64,000 nt of DNA, taken from the NCBI RefSeq assembly GCF_025499465.1, contig NZ_JAIMCA010000003.1, positions 372,001-436,000 of the forward strand, read 5' to 3'. The stretch's first letter is position 1. Each line of letters begins with the position of its first letter. Both the position numbers and the translations under genes were made by a program. This DNA is from Allobosea sp. BH3 (lineage in GTDB: Bacteria; Pseudomonadota; Alphaproteobacteria; Rhizobiales; Beijerinckiaceae). The notes beneath the pieces were generated by a model, which did no database searches, was not told where the DNA came from, and saw only the letters and a program-made list of their open reading frames with translations. Of this stretch, positions 1 through 8,664 are shown one piece after another.

Positions 1-149
1 CGGCCCGGCGCCGGCGTCTCGGCCCCTGGCGGGTGGCAGCTCAGCGCGCCGCCTGCCGCCAGAAGGACCTCGCCGCGCTGGCGCGTCTCGGCTTCGACTA
101 TGCCACGGCGCGCGCCGTCATCGACGGCGAGGCGGAGATGGAGGCCTGA
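1..149 (+). CDS. recX: RecX recombination regulator, C-terminal fragment
   Basis: This is the last 48 or so codons of a gene that begins before the window, ending in TGA at 147-149. The frame reads RRRRLGPWRVAAQRAACRQK and then DLAALARLGFDYATARAVID, which is the typical end of RecX: a basic stretch, then the final three-helix repeat with an ALARxGFxYxxAxxVI pattern. RecX binds RecA and limits its filament extension, so it moderates recombination and the SOS response. The gene is convergent with the binding-protein gene that follows, with 16 bases between their stops. Only the tail is visible, so the assignment rests on this one motif. Confidence 0.72.
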   Translation, partial: ARRRRLGPWRVAAQRAACRQKDLAALARLGFDYATARAVIDGEAEMEA

Positions 150-165
150 GCGGCGAGGGAGCGCC

Positions 166-1143
166 TCACTCCAGTTTCACCTGCGCCTCCTTGACGACCT
201 TGCCCCAGCGCTCGATCTCGGCGGTGACGAACTTGGCGAAATCATCGCCGGCCAGCGTCGGGATCGGCGACCCACTCTTCTTCCAGGCGGCTTCGATGGC
301 CGGCGTCTTCAGCGCCTTCGCCACCTCGGCACGCATCCGCGTCACGACCTCGGCCGGCGTGTTCTTGGGCGCCCAGAGCGCATACCAGGTCGACACCTCA
401 TAGCCGGTCAGGCCCGCTTCCTTCGCGGTCGGGACATCGGGAACGGCGTCCGAACGCGTGGCTGCGGCGACCGCAAGCCCGCGCAATGCGCCACTCTGGA
501 TCTGCGGCGCGGAGGAGCCGAGACCATCGAACAGGATATCGACCTGACCGGCGACCGTGTCCTGCAGGGCAGGGCCTGCGCCGCGATAGGGCACATGGGT
601 CAGCTTGGTCCCGGTCGAGAGCTGGAAGAGCTCGCCGGCGAGATGGTGCGTCGTGCCGTTGCCGGCCGAGGCGTAGTTGAGCTTCTCCGGGTTCTTCTTG
701 GCGAAGTCGATCAGCTCGGCCACGGTTTTGGCCTGGACCTTGCCCGGGTGGACGACGATCACCTGCGGCGGCTGGGCGATGACCGCGATCGGGATGAAGT
801 CCGTCTTGATGTCGAAGTCGAGCTTCGGATAGAGCGCCGGCGCGATGGCGTGGTGGGCCGCGCCGACGAAGAAGGTGTAGCCGTCGGGTTGCGCCTTCGA
901 CGCGGCCGAGGCGCCGACCGTGCCGCCGGCACCGCCGCGATTCTCGATCACGATCCTCTGGCCGAGCTGCTGGTCGAGCTGTGCCGCGAGCGGCCGCGCG
1001 AAGGCGTCGGTGCCGCCGCCCGCCGGGAAGGGCACGATGAAGGTGATCGGCCGTTGCGGCCAGCTCTGGGCTTCAGCCGGCGCGTTCAGCGCCAGAACGG
1101 ACACAGCCATAGCGGCAGCGAGCAGATGTCGCTTCGTCATCAT
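166..1143 (-). CDS. Tripartite tricarboxylate transporter substrate-binding protein (Bug/TctC family)
   Basis: A 325-aa periplasmic solute-binding protein. Residues 1-26 form a Sec signal peptide (basic MTKR, a hydrophobic LLAAAMAVSVLALN core, then APAEAQ). The mature start WPQRPITFIVPFPAGGGTDAFAR is split here as WPQRPITFIVPF and PAGGGTDAFAR, the hallmark of Bug proteins, followed by IENRGGAGGTVGA, which lines the ligand site. Such proteins capture carboxylates or related small molecules for TctAB membrane partners; no TctA or TctB is nearby, which is common for orphan Bug genes, so the ligand is unknown. The first of two tandem ATGs is preferred because an AGGGAGAGA ribosome site lies 8 bases upstream. 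Length is normal for the family. Confidence 0.9.
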   Translation of the reverse strand: MMTKRHLLAAAMAVSVLALNAPAEAQSWPQRPITFIVPFPAGGGTDAFARPLAAQLDQQLGQRIVIENRGGAGGTVGASAASKAQPDGYTFFVGAAHHAIAPALYPKLDFDIKTDFIPIAVIAQPPQVIVVHPGKVQAKTVAELIDFAKKNPEKLNYASAGNGTTHHLAGELFQLSTGTKLTHVPYRGAGPALQDTVAGQVDILFDGLGSSAPQIQSGALRGLAVAAATRSDAVPDVPTAKEAGLTGYEVSTWYALWAPKNTPAEVVTRMRAEVAKALKTPAIEAAWKKSGSPIPTLAGDDFAKFVTAEIERWGKVVKEAQVKLE

Positions 1144-1307
1144 CGGTTAGTTCTCTCCCTGTAGAAGCCTGTGCGGCTCTTGCTGTCGCTCCCGGTCTTG
1201 GCGCCGGAGTCGTGCCGCGATTAGGCCATCGACCCGATCGGCTTGGCAAGCGCCCATGGCGTGGCCATGATCCGGCCGGACAGGAAACGAAAGGGCTGGA
1301 AGCGGAC

Positions 1308-1799
1308 GTGAGTCGCCTGGACAGCTTCATCCGCCGCCTCGAAGCGCAACGCGCCGTGCTTGATTGGGCGGCTGCCGCGATCGAGGGGCGGGAGGGTCTC
1401 GTCATCGAGATCGGGCTCGGCAACGGGCGGACCTATGACCACCTGCGCGAATTGCTGCCTGACCGCGAGATTTACGTCTTCGAGCGCGATCCGCACCCGA
1501 ACCCGGTCTCGATGCCGCCTGCGCCGTTTCTCGTCGTCGGCGACATCGCCGAGACGCTGCCGGCGTTCCGCGAGCGCCACGACGCCGCGGCAATCCTGAT
1601 CCATGCCGATGTCACGACCGGTGTGCCGGAGCGTGATCGCGTCGTCTTTGCCAGCCTGCCTGCCGACGTCGTCGCTCTGGCACAGGTCGGTGCCATCGTG
1701 GTCAGCGGCTGGCCACTCGATCACGACAGGCTGGAACCCTTGCCACGGCCGGGGAAGGTGCCCGAAGGGCGCTATTTCATTTACCGCTGTGCCGCCTGA
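1308..1799 (+). CDS. Small class I SAM-dependent methyltransferase (Methyltransf_17-like)
   Basis: A 163-aa protein if translation starts at the GTG at 1308. It opens SRLDSFIRRLEAQRAVLDWA and then has the SAM-binding motif I VIEIGLGNGRTYDHL and an acidic strand end (VFERD). This matches the compact alphaproteobacterial SAM methyltransferase family Methyltransf_17, whose proteins are about 160 aa. The substrate is unknown. The frame stays open upstream to an ATG at 1212, but that extension is arginine- and proline-rich and unlike the family; a GGAAG lies 6 bases before the GTG, so the shorter start is favoured. The gene is divergent from the binding-protein gene. Confidence 0.75.
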   Translation: MSRLDSFIRRLEAQRAVLDWAAAAIEGREGLVIEIGLGNGRTYDHLRELLPDREIYVFERDPHPNPVSMPPAPFLVVGDIAETLPAFRERHDAAAILIHADVTTGVPERDRVVFASLPADVVALAQVGAIVVSGWPLDHDRLEPLPRPGKVPEGRYFIYRCAA

Positions 1800-1902
1800 C
1801 ACGAAACCGCATTTGGCGGGATAGGCGCAATTTTAGGATAATTGGCACCGGAGCGTTAGCGCGAGCCCTCTAAGCCGATGGGAGACCTAGCCCGGAGGCT
1901 CC

Positions 1903-2034
1903 ATGACTGCGATCCTTCCCATTTTCGGCATTCTCGGTTTCGTGGCTTTCGCCTATGCGCTGCTGGATGCCAGCCGGAGCGTTTCAGGAAGCGCCGACGC
2001 CGCCGACAGCCCCAAGCCGTCTCTCATTTCCTGA
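1903..2034 (+). CDS. Possible 43-aa single-span membrane protein
   Basis: A short frame with a GGAGG ribosome site at 1894-1898, four bases before ATG. It reads MTAILPIFGILGFVAFAYAL and then LDASRSVSGSADAADSPKPS LIS before TGA. The first 21 residues form one hydrophobic helix with no charged residue, and the tail is polar and Ser/Ala/Asp-rich, so an inner-membrane miniprotein with its N-terminus out or in the membrane is plausible. No family is recognised. The good ribosome site plus an uninterrupted membrane helix are the only evidence; it stands alone between the methyltransferase gene and an empty stretch. Confidence 0.42.
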   Translation: MTAILPIFGILGFVAFAYALLDASRSVSGSADAADSPKPSLIS

Positions 2035-2429
2035 GAGCGGTTCGCCGCGGCCGACCACTGAATGGATGGTGCGGCCGAGCCGGTTTCCGCCAGCTACGAG
2101 CCGAGGGGGCCGATCTCCCTCCGTCCGCTCTTCATTCATGTTTCAAGCAGCGCCTCAATCGCGGCGGCTGAGCCGGTACAGCGTCGCTGTGATGAACCGC
2201 TATATCGGACCGAGGCATTCGCGGCAGCCAAATCGCGCACAGCAGAACAGAGACTCGGCATCTTCTTCGAAACGAGAGGGAGGCGGCTCAGAGCGTCGGT
2301 CGGGCCCTCAGTCCACACATTCATGATTCGCATAAGATATATTATGGAACTTAAATTACCTAGGCCGGCAACCTTTCGCGTATGGCCCTAATGGGAAAAA
2401 GCGCTTTAAGCGAGCGGCGCAAAGCACTG
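2035..2429. other. Intergenic stretch without a supported gene
   Basis: About 395 bases between the small plus-strand frame and the end of the SLC13 gene. Open frames exist, but they lack ribosome sites and have arbitrary composition. The part around 2325-2375 is much richer in A and T than its surroundings (ATAAGATATATTATGG) and could hold a promoter, but nothing downstream on the plus strand explains one. No clear terminator hairpin with a T tract was seen. Confidence 0.5.
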
Positions 2430-4223
2430 TCAGAACGTCCAGATCATCGGGACGCCGAAAACCGCGACGACGAAGAACCAGATCATCAGCGGAGTGCCGA
2501 GCTTCCAGTAGCTGTTGAAGTTGTAGCCGCCCGGACCCATGACCATCATGTTGGTCGCGGTCGCGATCGGCGTCAGGAACGAGGCCGAGCCGGCGATACA
2601 GAGGCTCATCAGCACCGGCCTCGGCGAGACGCCCATGCCGGCAGCCGCGGCCATGGCGATCGGGATCACCAGCATCGTGGTCGCCGTGTTGCTCATGACC
2701 TGGCCGAGGCACGCGGTCAGCACGAAGAGGCCCGCGAGGAAGACGATCGGACCGCCGCCGCCGGTCAGCGCCACGAGATGGTCGGCGACGACCTTGGCGG
2801 CGCCCGACTGAACCATGGCCGTGGACAGCGGCATCATCGCCGCGATCAGGATCACCGTCGTCCAGTTGATCGCGCGGTAGGCCTGTTCGACATTCAGGAT
2901 TCCAGCGCCGATCAGCGCTCCGGCGCAGAGCAGCCCGGCGACGGCCGGCGGCAGAATGCCTGTCGCGAGCGCGGTGACCAACCCTGCGAGCACCGCCAGC
3001 GCCACGCCCGCGCCGGGTCCCATCGGCACGGCCTGGCGCCGGACGAGATCGGGAGAGTTGACCACCAGCACATCGGGATCGTCCAGATGCAGATCGAGCG
3101 CCTCCCAGCTGCCTTCGAGCAGAAGCGTGTCGCCTGCCAGCAAGGTTTCGCCGGGCGCGATATCGACGCCGGCGCGCTGGATGGCCAGCACCACGAGATC
3201 GCCGCTATCCGTCACCATCCCGGGAAACAGGGCGCGGCCGATCAACGCCGAACGCGGCGGTATCACGACCTCGGCAAGGCCCGAGCGGCGGCTGAACAGC
3301 CCGGTCGCGGCGCCCTCCTCCCGCAAAGCCAGGTGCCTGTCGGCTGCCAGCGTAGCGACAGCCTCGGCGTCTCCGCGCACCAGCAGGTAGTCGCCTTCGG
3401 AAACGGCGGGCGCCCGCAACGGCATTCCCGTGTCTCCGGCCTGCACGGCCATCAGGCTGATCCGCTCTCCGCCGACTTCGACATCGTTTGGAGAAATCCC
3501 GACATAGGACGACGTCCGGCGGACACGAAGCCTGTGAATCCCGTCGCTTAACCCATAATGCTCGACAAGCGTTTGAGCGTGCCGGCTGAAATCGGCCGGC
3601 AGCCGCGCGCTGTTCTGCGCCGGCAGCAGACGCTTGCCGAGCAGCAGGATGATCGCGATCGTTCCCGCCAGCAGGGGCGCGCCGATCAACGCGAATTCCG
3701 CAAAGGCGAAGCCCTGCAGCCCGATATCCTCTAGCGCTTCCGACACAAGGATGTTCTTCGGCGCGCCGGTCAGCAGCAGGTTGGCGCCGGCATGCGAGGC
3801 AAATGCGAGCGGCATCAGCAGCTGCGACGGAGACTGACGCAGCCTCACAGCGGCCATGACCGCAACCGGCATCAGCGCCGCGACCGCGCCGCTGCCGCTG
3901 ATCAGCGCGCTGAGGCAGCCGGCCGCGACCATGATGATGATCAGCAGCCTTGTCTGGCCGGTTCCGGCCTTGGCGATCAGATACTGCCCGGCCCAGGCCG
4001 TGACGCCGGTCTTCTCCAGCGCCGCGCTGACAATGAAAAGGCTCGCGACGAAGAGCGCGGCCCTGTCGCCGAAGCCGGCGAAGGCCTGCTCCAGAGAGAC
4101 CACCCCTGTCGCCCATAGGGCCAGTGCCGCCCCGATCGCGACGACGACGACCGGCAGCCGGTTCCAGGTGAACAGCGCGATCGCGGCCACGGTGACGGCT
4201 GCAGTGCTTTCGATCGGTGTCAC
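2430..4223 (-). CDS. SLC13 (DASS)-family anion permease with internal TrkA-C domains
   Basis: A 597-aa inner-membrane transporter. Two blocks of hydrophobic helices (about residues 1-205 and 400-597) flank a soluble middle part that resembles paired RCK_C/TrkA-C domains (DVEVGGERISLMAVQ, LLVRGDAEAVATLA, DTLLLEGSWEALDLHL). Both transporter halves carry the expected Ser/Asn-Thr signatures (ISGSGAVAALMPV near residue 110 and MSNTATTMLVIPIA near 515). The family imports di- or tricarboxylates, sulfate or similar anions, often with sodium. The start is GTG with AAGGGA seven bases upstream. It begins only 25 bases after the last Mrp subunit gene on the same strand, so it is probably the final gene of that operon. 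A close paralogue lies at 30110-31936. Confidence 0.88.
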   Translation of the reverse strand: MTPIESTAAVTVAAIALFTWNRLPVVVVAIGAALALWATGVVSLEQAFAGFGDRAALFVASLFIVSAALEKTGVTAWAGQYLIAKAGTGQTRLLIIIMVAAGCLSALISGSGAVAALMPVAVMAAVRLRQSPSQLLMPLAFASHAGANLLLTGAPKNILVSEALEDIGLQGFAFAEFALIGAPLLAGTIAIILLLGKRLLPAQNSARLPADFSRHAQTLVEHYGLSDGIHRLRVRRTSSYVGISPNDVEVGGERISLMAVQAGDTGMPLRAPAVSEGDYLLVRGDAEAVATLAADRHLALREEGAATGLFSRRSGLAEVVIPPRSALIGRALFPGMVTDSGDLVVLAIQRAGVDIAPGETLLAGDTLLLEGSWEALDLHLDDPDVLVVNSPDLVRRQAVPMGPGAGVALAVLAGLVTALATGILPPAVAGLLCAGALIGAGILNVEQAYRAINWTTVILIAAMMPLSTAMVQSGAAKVVADHLVALTGGGGPIVFLAGLFVLTACLGQVMSNTATTMLVIPIAMAAAAGMGVSPRPVLMSLCIAGSASFLTPIATATNMMVMGPGGYNFNSYWKLGTPLMIWFFVVAVFGVPMIWTF

Positions 4224-4248
4224 GCGGCGATCCCTTGGAGGCGGCTCG

Positions 4249-5880
4249 TCAGGCCCGGAGCATCAAAGCCCCGCCAAGCAGGATGGCAAGAGCGATCAGG
4301 CCGAAACCGGCCATCGGCCAGCGGCGGAGATGGGCGTCGACATCGCCGACACGATCCGAAGCACGGCGAACCAACGGCTCCCCTGCCCCAGCCAGCTCGA
4401 CGATGTCTCCCTCCGGGATCGCGCCGAGCCTCCGCGGGAAGCGGAGCAGAATCAGCATCGCCGCCGCGCCGAGCAGCATCGGCCACGCGACCTTCCAGAG
4501 CGCGGCCGGCTGGAGCAAACCGGCCACCGGCTCGCCGGAAACGATCGGATAGAGAGCCCACGGGATGATGAGCGACGCGGCCGTCACGGTCAGCCAGGGC
4601 ACGAGCTGGCCGCGTGGCGGCGATGCAGCCGGGTTGTCGCGCGTGTCATTCCGGACAGTCAGCAGGAAGTGCACCATCAGCATGGTGCTGCCCGCGCCGG
4701 CCATCGTCATGGCGCCGGCAATCCAGCCATAGCCGAGCATCGGCTTGGTCGCGAGCTTTGCCAGCGCGCCGCTGGTCAGCGGCAACCCGCCGAGGCTCAG
4801 CGCGAGCACGGCCGTCAGCAGCAATACAAGCCCTAGCCGCCGCCCGCCCGTCGCGCCCAGAACGCCGATCCCGAGGAAGAGCGCGCCCTTCACCAGCGTG
4901 TGGTGAACCGCGTAATAGGCCGTCAGCTCCGTCGCGGCTGGATCGGCGGCGTCGAGGCCGACACCGAGCAGCACCGCCAGAAGCCCCATCTGGCTCACCG
5001 TGGAGTAGGCCAGGATCGTCTTGGCGCGCCGCTGGGTCACCCCCACGATCACACCGTAATAGGCGGTGATAATGCCGAAACCGATCAGCACGCCCCCCCA
5101 GACCGGCATGCCCGCCTCGAAAGGCAGGAAGCGGATCAGCCCGATCACGCCGGCTTTGACCACGACGCCGCTGAGCACGGCGGAGGCCGGCGTGGGCGCG
5201 GCCGGATGTGCCAGGGGCAGCCAGACATGCAGCGGCACCAACCCCATCTTCAGCGCGAAGCCGAGGATGAACAGCGCTACGATGCCGTCCCGCATCGGAT
5301 TGCCCGAGAGATTGGCGACCACACTGCGGATTTGCGGATTCGCGTCGGGATAGGTCGCTGCGAGCATGACCAACGCAATCAGCAGGAATGCCTCCGCCAA
5401 CAGCGCCAGCACGACGTAGATGACGCCGGCCCGATGCGCCGCCGCACTCTGTTCATGGATGATCAGGCCGTAGGCAGCGAGGCTCGCCAGCGTGAACAGG
5501 AGGTAGAAGTTGACGACATCGCCGACGATGAAGAGGCCCAGGCAGCCCGCGAGCGTCAGCAGCCACCAGATTGCGAAGCGGGACCTCGCTGGATCGCGCG
5601 CCATCGACGAGGCGGCATAGGCGCCGGCCGCGCTCCAGAGCAAGGCCGCACCGCCGAGCAGGATCGCGCCCGGCCGGTCGAGCACGAGCGTGAGGCGAAA
5701 TGGCGCCGGGAAGAGCGCGAAACGCCCGTCCGGAACGAGGAGCGCCGCCGCGAGCGCCGGGAGCGGGGCCAGGACGAGCACGCCCAGCGCGCGAGCCCGG
5801 AGCCTCTCCGACAGGCAGCCTGCCGCGAGAGCGAGCGGAAAGAGCAGTGCTGCGACGAGAACCAGGCCCGAGGCGGTCAT
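4249..5880 (-). CDS. mnhD: Second MrpD/MnhD-like antiporter subunit
   Basis: A 543-aa polytopic protein of the NuoL/M/N and MrpA/D family. It carries the proton-pump core PLHVWLPLAHPAAPTPASAV with its conserved Lys just before (FALKMGLVPLH) and the later AYSTVSQMG segment. It is a second D-type subunit and not an MrpA, because it is short and has no C-terminal MbhD/MbhE extension. The start is the ATG at 5880, which overlaps the TGA of the preceding subunit as ATGA; a longer reading upstream would run inside that gene. Two D-like subunits in one operon are known from some Mrp clusters, for example in cyanobacteria. It should form part of the ion-translocating membrane arm. Confidence 0.87.
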   Translation of the reverse strand: MTASGLVLVAALLFPLALAAGCLSERLRARALGVLVLAPLPALAAALLVPDGRFALFPAPFRLTLVLDRPGAILLGGAALLWSAAGAYAASSMARDPARSRFAIWWLLTLAGCLGLFIVGDVVNFYLLFTLASLAAYGLIIHEQSAAAHRAGVIYVVLALLAEAFLLIALVMLAATYPDANPQIRSVVANLSGNPMRDGIVALFILGFALKMGLVPLHVWLPLAHPAAPTPASAVLSGVVVKAGVIGLIRFLPFEAGMPVWGGVLIGFGIITAYYGVIVGVTQRRAKTILAYSTVSQMGLLAVLLGVGLDAADPAATELTAYYAVHHTLVKGALFLGIGVLGATGGRRLGLVLLLTAVLALSLGGLPLTSGALAKLATKPMLGYGWIAGAMTMAGAGSTMLMVHFLLTVRNDTRDNPAASPPRGQLVPWLTVTAASLIIPWALYPIVSGEPVAGLLQPAALWKVAWPMLLGAAAMLILLRFPRRLGAIPEGDIVELAGAGEPLVRRASDRVGDVDAHLRRWPMAGFGLIALAILLGGALMLRA

Positions 5881-7397
5881 GGCAGCCCCGCCATGCTGAC
5901 GCCGCTGCGGCCGATCTGCAGGAACTCGAAGGGGCGTAAAGGCAGAAAGCCGAGCATCACGGCAGCTGCGGCCAGCGCCAGGGCCACGATTTCCAGCCGG
6001 CGCGGCACCGCACGCTGCACAACGATCGGAGCGGCGGGATTGGCCAGCGCCTTGTCGATGACGCGAAAGACATAGCCGCCGGCGAGAAGCCCGCCGGCCA
6101 GGATCGTCGCCGCCAGCCAGGGATAGCCCTCGGCCACGGCGGCCGTGAGCAAAAGGCATTTCGCAACGAAGCCGCCGCTCGGCGGAATCCCCATCAACGA
6201 CAGGCCCGCGAGGCCGAACGCCGCCGCGCTGATCGGCAGCACCCGGCCGAAGCCGCGCAGATCGGCGATGCGGTCATGGCCGAAAGCCTCGTAGACGACG
6301 CCCGCGGCCAGGAACATCGCGGACTTGGCAAGCGCATGGGAGATGAGCTGCAGCGCGCCGCCGGTCCAGGCGATGGTGCTCCAGGGCGGCAGATCGGCGG
6401 AGCCGGCCGCGAGCGGAAAGACGATGAAGAGATAGCCGATCTGCGCGACGGTGGAATAGGCGATCATCAGCTTCAGCCGCGCCTGCCGAAGCGCCATGAC
6501 GCTGCAGAAGAGGATCGATACAGCCCCGAGGACGGCCAGCATCTGGCCCGCGACGGCGGCCGCCTGCGGCGGAGCGACATCGAGCACCAGCCGCAGGATC
6601 AGGAAGACGGGCGCCTTGATCACCAGCGCCGAGAGCACGGCGCTGGCCGGAGCGGGCGCTCCGGCATGGGCCGGTGGCAGCCACAGATGCAGCGGGAACA
6701 GCGCCGCCTTGGCGAGCAACCCGACGATCATCAGCGCGAGCGCGGCCGACAGGGCTGGATCCTCGCGGCTCAGTTGCGAAAGCGCCAGCAGATCCAGCGT
6801 TCCGTACTGCCCGTAGATCAGCCCGGTCCCGAGCAGATAGAGCAGCGACCCGAGCAGCGCGAACAAGAGGTAGCGCAGGGCGGCCTTCACGGTTTCCGCC
6901 CGGCCGTCGAGGCAGACCAGCGGCACCGCCGCAAAGGTCAGCAGCTCGAGCGCGACATAGAGATTGAACAGATCCTCGCCGACGAACGTCGCGTTGAGGG
7001 CGCTCGCGAGCGCCAGCAGCAGAATCCAGAACGTCGTCTGCGCCCGGCCGGCGCCCCCGCCGTCGTGAAGCGCGTACTGGGACCGCGCGAAAAGCCCGAC
7101 CGCGCCCAGGACCAGCGCCGTCATGACGATCATTGCGCCCGACAGGCCGTCGGCCCGTAGCGCAATGCCGAGCGGCGGCTGCCAGCCGCCCACGACGTAG
7201 GAGAGCGCCGTCCCGCCGGCCACTAACTCCATGGCAATCGCGATGGCGACGGCAAGACCGGCCGCCAGCGTCGTCATCGCGATCCGGGCGGCGCTGCGGG
7301 GCCCGCAGGCGACGATGGCGAGGACGGCGCAAACCGGCAGGATTACGGCCAGGACCAGCAGGAAGCCGCTCGGCGTGGTGGCGTGGACTGACGTCAC
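5877..7397 (-). CDS. mnhD: MrpD/MnhD cation:proton antiporter subunit
   Basis: A 506-aa membrane protein with about 14 predicted helices. Diagnostic parts are NLYVALELLTFAAVPLV (the conserved Glu of helix 5), LLAKAALFPLHLWLPPAHAG with the conserved Lys, and AYSTVAQIGYLF. These match MrpD/NuoN-type proton-channel subunits. The subunit works with C, E, F, G and the A'B fusion to exchange Na+ or K+ for protons across the inner membrane. Its ATG overlaps the mnhC stop (ATGA), and its own stop overlaps the next D-like gene the same way, so the two D subunits are translationally coupled. Confidence 0.88.
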   Translation of the reverse strand: MTSVHATTPSGFLLVLAVILPVCAVLAIVACGPRSAARIAMTTLAAGLAVAIAIAMELVAGGTALSYVVGGWQPPLGIALRADGLSGAMIVMTALVLGAVGLFARSQYALHDGGGAGRAQTTFWILLLALASALNATFVGEDLFNLYVALELLTFAAVPLVCLDGRAETVKAALRYLLFALLGSLLYLLGTGLIYGQYGTLDLLALSQLSREDPALSAALALMIVGLLAKAALFPLHLWLPPAHAGAPAPASAVLSALVIKAPVFLILRLVLDVAPPQAAAVAGQMLAVLGAVSILFCSVMALRQARLKLMIAYSTVAQIGYLFIVFPLAAGSADLPPWSTIAWTGGALQLISHALAKSAMFLAAGVVYEAFGHDRIADLRGFGRVLPISAAAFGLAGLSLMGIPPSGGFVAKCLLLTAAVAEGYPWLAATILAGGLLAGGYVFRVIDKALANPAAPIVVQRAVPRRLEIVALALAAAAVMLGFLPLRPFEFLQIGRSGVSMAGLP

Positions 7398-7735
7398 GTC
7401 TCACTCCGGGGGGCGGCTGGTTCCGCTGCTCGCCCCTCGCCCACGCTCAGCTCGGACAGCCTCTTCAGCAGGGCCACCGCAAGCGCACTTGCCGAGAAGG
7501 CGACGACGATGCCGGTGATCACCAGCGCCTGGGGCACAGGGTCGGCATCGAGCCCGGCGCCTGCGCCACGCCGGGCCACGGCGCCGAAGACGAGGAAGAT
7601 GCCGGCGCCGAGGATGTTGCAGCCGACGATCCGCCGCAGCAGCGCGGGGTGCGTGACGATGGCAAACAGCCCGATGCCGACGAGCACCGCGCCACACAGA
7701 CCGAACAGGACGCCGGGCTGAAGCACCGCCGTCAT
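7394..7735 (-). CDS. mnhC: MrpC/MnhC antiporter subunit (NuoK-like)
   Basis: A 113-aa protein with three membrane helices, resembling NuoK: VLFGLCGAVLVGIGLFAIVT, then RRIVGCNILGAGIFLVFG, then DPVPQALVITGIVVAFSASALAVALL. The DPVPQALVLTGIVV pattern is the MrpC signature. The start is the ATG at 7735, overlapping the TGA of the A'B fusion gene (ATGA). The longer frame running on upstream is the third reading frame of that fusion gene and is arginine-rich, so it is not used. The C-terminus is polar and slightly longer than usual. Confidence 0.88.
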   Translation of the reverse strand: MTAVLQPGVLFGLCGAVLVGIGLFAIVTHPALLRRIVGCNILGAGIFLVFGAVARRGAGAGLDADPVPQALVITGIVVAFSASALAVALLKRLSELSVGEGRAAEPAAPRSET

Positions 7736-8664
7736 CGTGCCGGCGCCTTTCGGGCCGGGCCGGCGACCAGCATGGCCAGCGCGGCTGCGACGGACAGCGT
7801 CAATGCGGCCTCGATCGCGACGATGAGCGGCTTTGCGAACCCCTCCGGGTAAGCGAGGAAGCCGTCCGCGACGATGAAGCCGAGAAAGGCGATGGCGAGA
7901 AACAGGGCTGGGCCGCCGACCAGCACGAGCCGCAGCGCAGGGCTTGCGGCATCCGGCGGGGGAAGAAGGCCAGCCATGATCACCAGCAGCCACATCGCGG
8001 CCAGGACCGTTCCGGCCTGGAAGGTGCCGCCCGGCGCGTCCGCCCCGACCCAGAACATGTAGACGCCGATCACGACGCCGAAGGGCGGCAGGATGCGGGC
8101 CAGCCAGGCGAGCGGGCCGGGAACGGCAGCGGGTGCGACCTCGGGAGCGCCGCCCCAGATGCCGTCGGGCGCCAGCGACCAGATGCCGACCAGTGCGAGC
8201 AGCACCACCACCTTCTCCAGCAGAGTGTCGAGTGCGCGATAGGCCAGAAGCACGGCGGTGACGGGGTTGCCGAGCCCGGTCGCGGCGATCGCGTCCGATG
8301 CCGCCGGTGCAAGCGTGGGCGCGGGGGACGCCAGAGCCAGCACGGCGAATCCGAGCCCCGCGGAAATCACGGCGCAGCCGGCCGCCACGGCGAGCTTGCC
8401 CCCGCGCGTCGCTCCTTCTTCGTGCTTGCCGCGGCCGCGCAGCGCGGCCTCTGCCCGAAGCAGCAGGATTCCGGTTCCCCCTCCTCCGATGGCGATCTCC
8501 GTCAGCGCGACGTCGGGCGCCGCGAGACGAACCCAGACCAGCCCGAGCAGAAGCCCGAGGGCGAGGAAGGCGATGATCGCACTGCGCTCGTTGCGCTCCA
8601 TCACGACATGGAGCGCGAGGGCGAGCAGCCAAGCGGCCAGCGCGAGGTCGAGCAGGACCATCAT
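7732..8664 (-). CDS. mnhB: Fused MrpA C-terminal (MbhD/MbhE) and MrpB subunit
   Basis: A 310-aa membrane protein joining parts that are often separate. Residues 5-75 match the MbhD/DUF4040 domain normally at the end of MrpA (APDVALTEIAIGGGGTG). Residues 95-170 match the MbhE-like part (LAYRALDTLLEKVVVLLALV). Residues 190-300 are MrpB (FGVVIGVYMFWVGADAPGGTF, then QAGTVLAAMWLLV). No large NuoL-like MrpA domain is present in the operon. The ATG overlaps the mnhG stop, and its TGA overlaps the mnhC start. In the complex this piece contacts the small C, E, F and G subunits. Confidence 0.86.
   Translation of the reverse strand: MMVLLDLALAAWLLALALHVVMERNERSAIIAFLALGLLLGLVWVRLAAPDVALTEIAIGGGGTGILLLRAEAALRGRGKHEEGATRGGKLAVAAGCAVISAGLGFAVLALASPAPTLAPAASDAIAATGLGNPVTAVLLAYRALDTLLEKVVVLLALVGIWSLAPDGIWGGAPEVAPAAVPGPLAWLARILPPFGVVIGVYMFWVGADAPGGTFQAGTVLAAMWLLVIMAGLLPPPDAASPALRLVLVGGPALFLAIAFLGFIVADGFLAYPEGFAKPLIVAIEAALTLSVAAALAMLVAGPARKAPAR

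Noticed and set aside
100..1164. A 354-codon plus-strand frame opposite the Bug-type gene
   Set aside because: It is Arg/Gly-rich and antisense to a gene with a signal peptide and family motifs.
2062..2391. A 109-codon plus-strand frame in the empty stretch
   Set aside because: No ribosome site, no recognisable domain and mixed composition.
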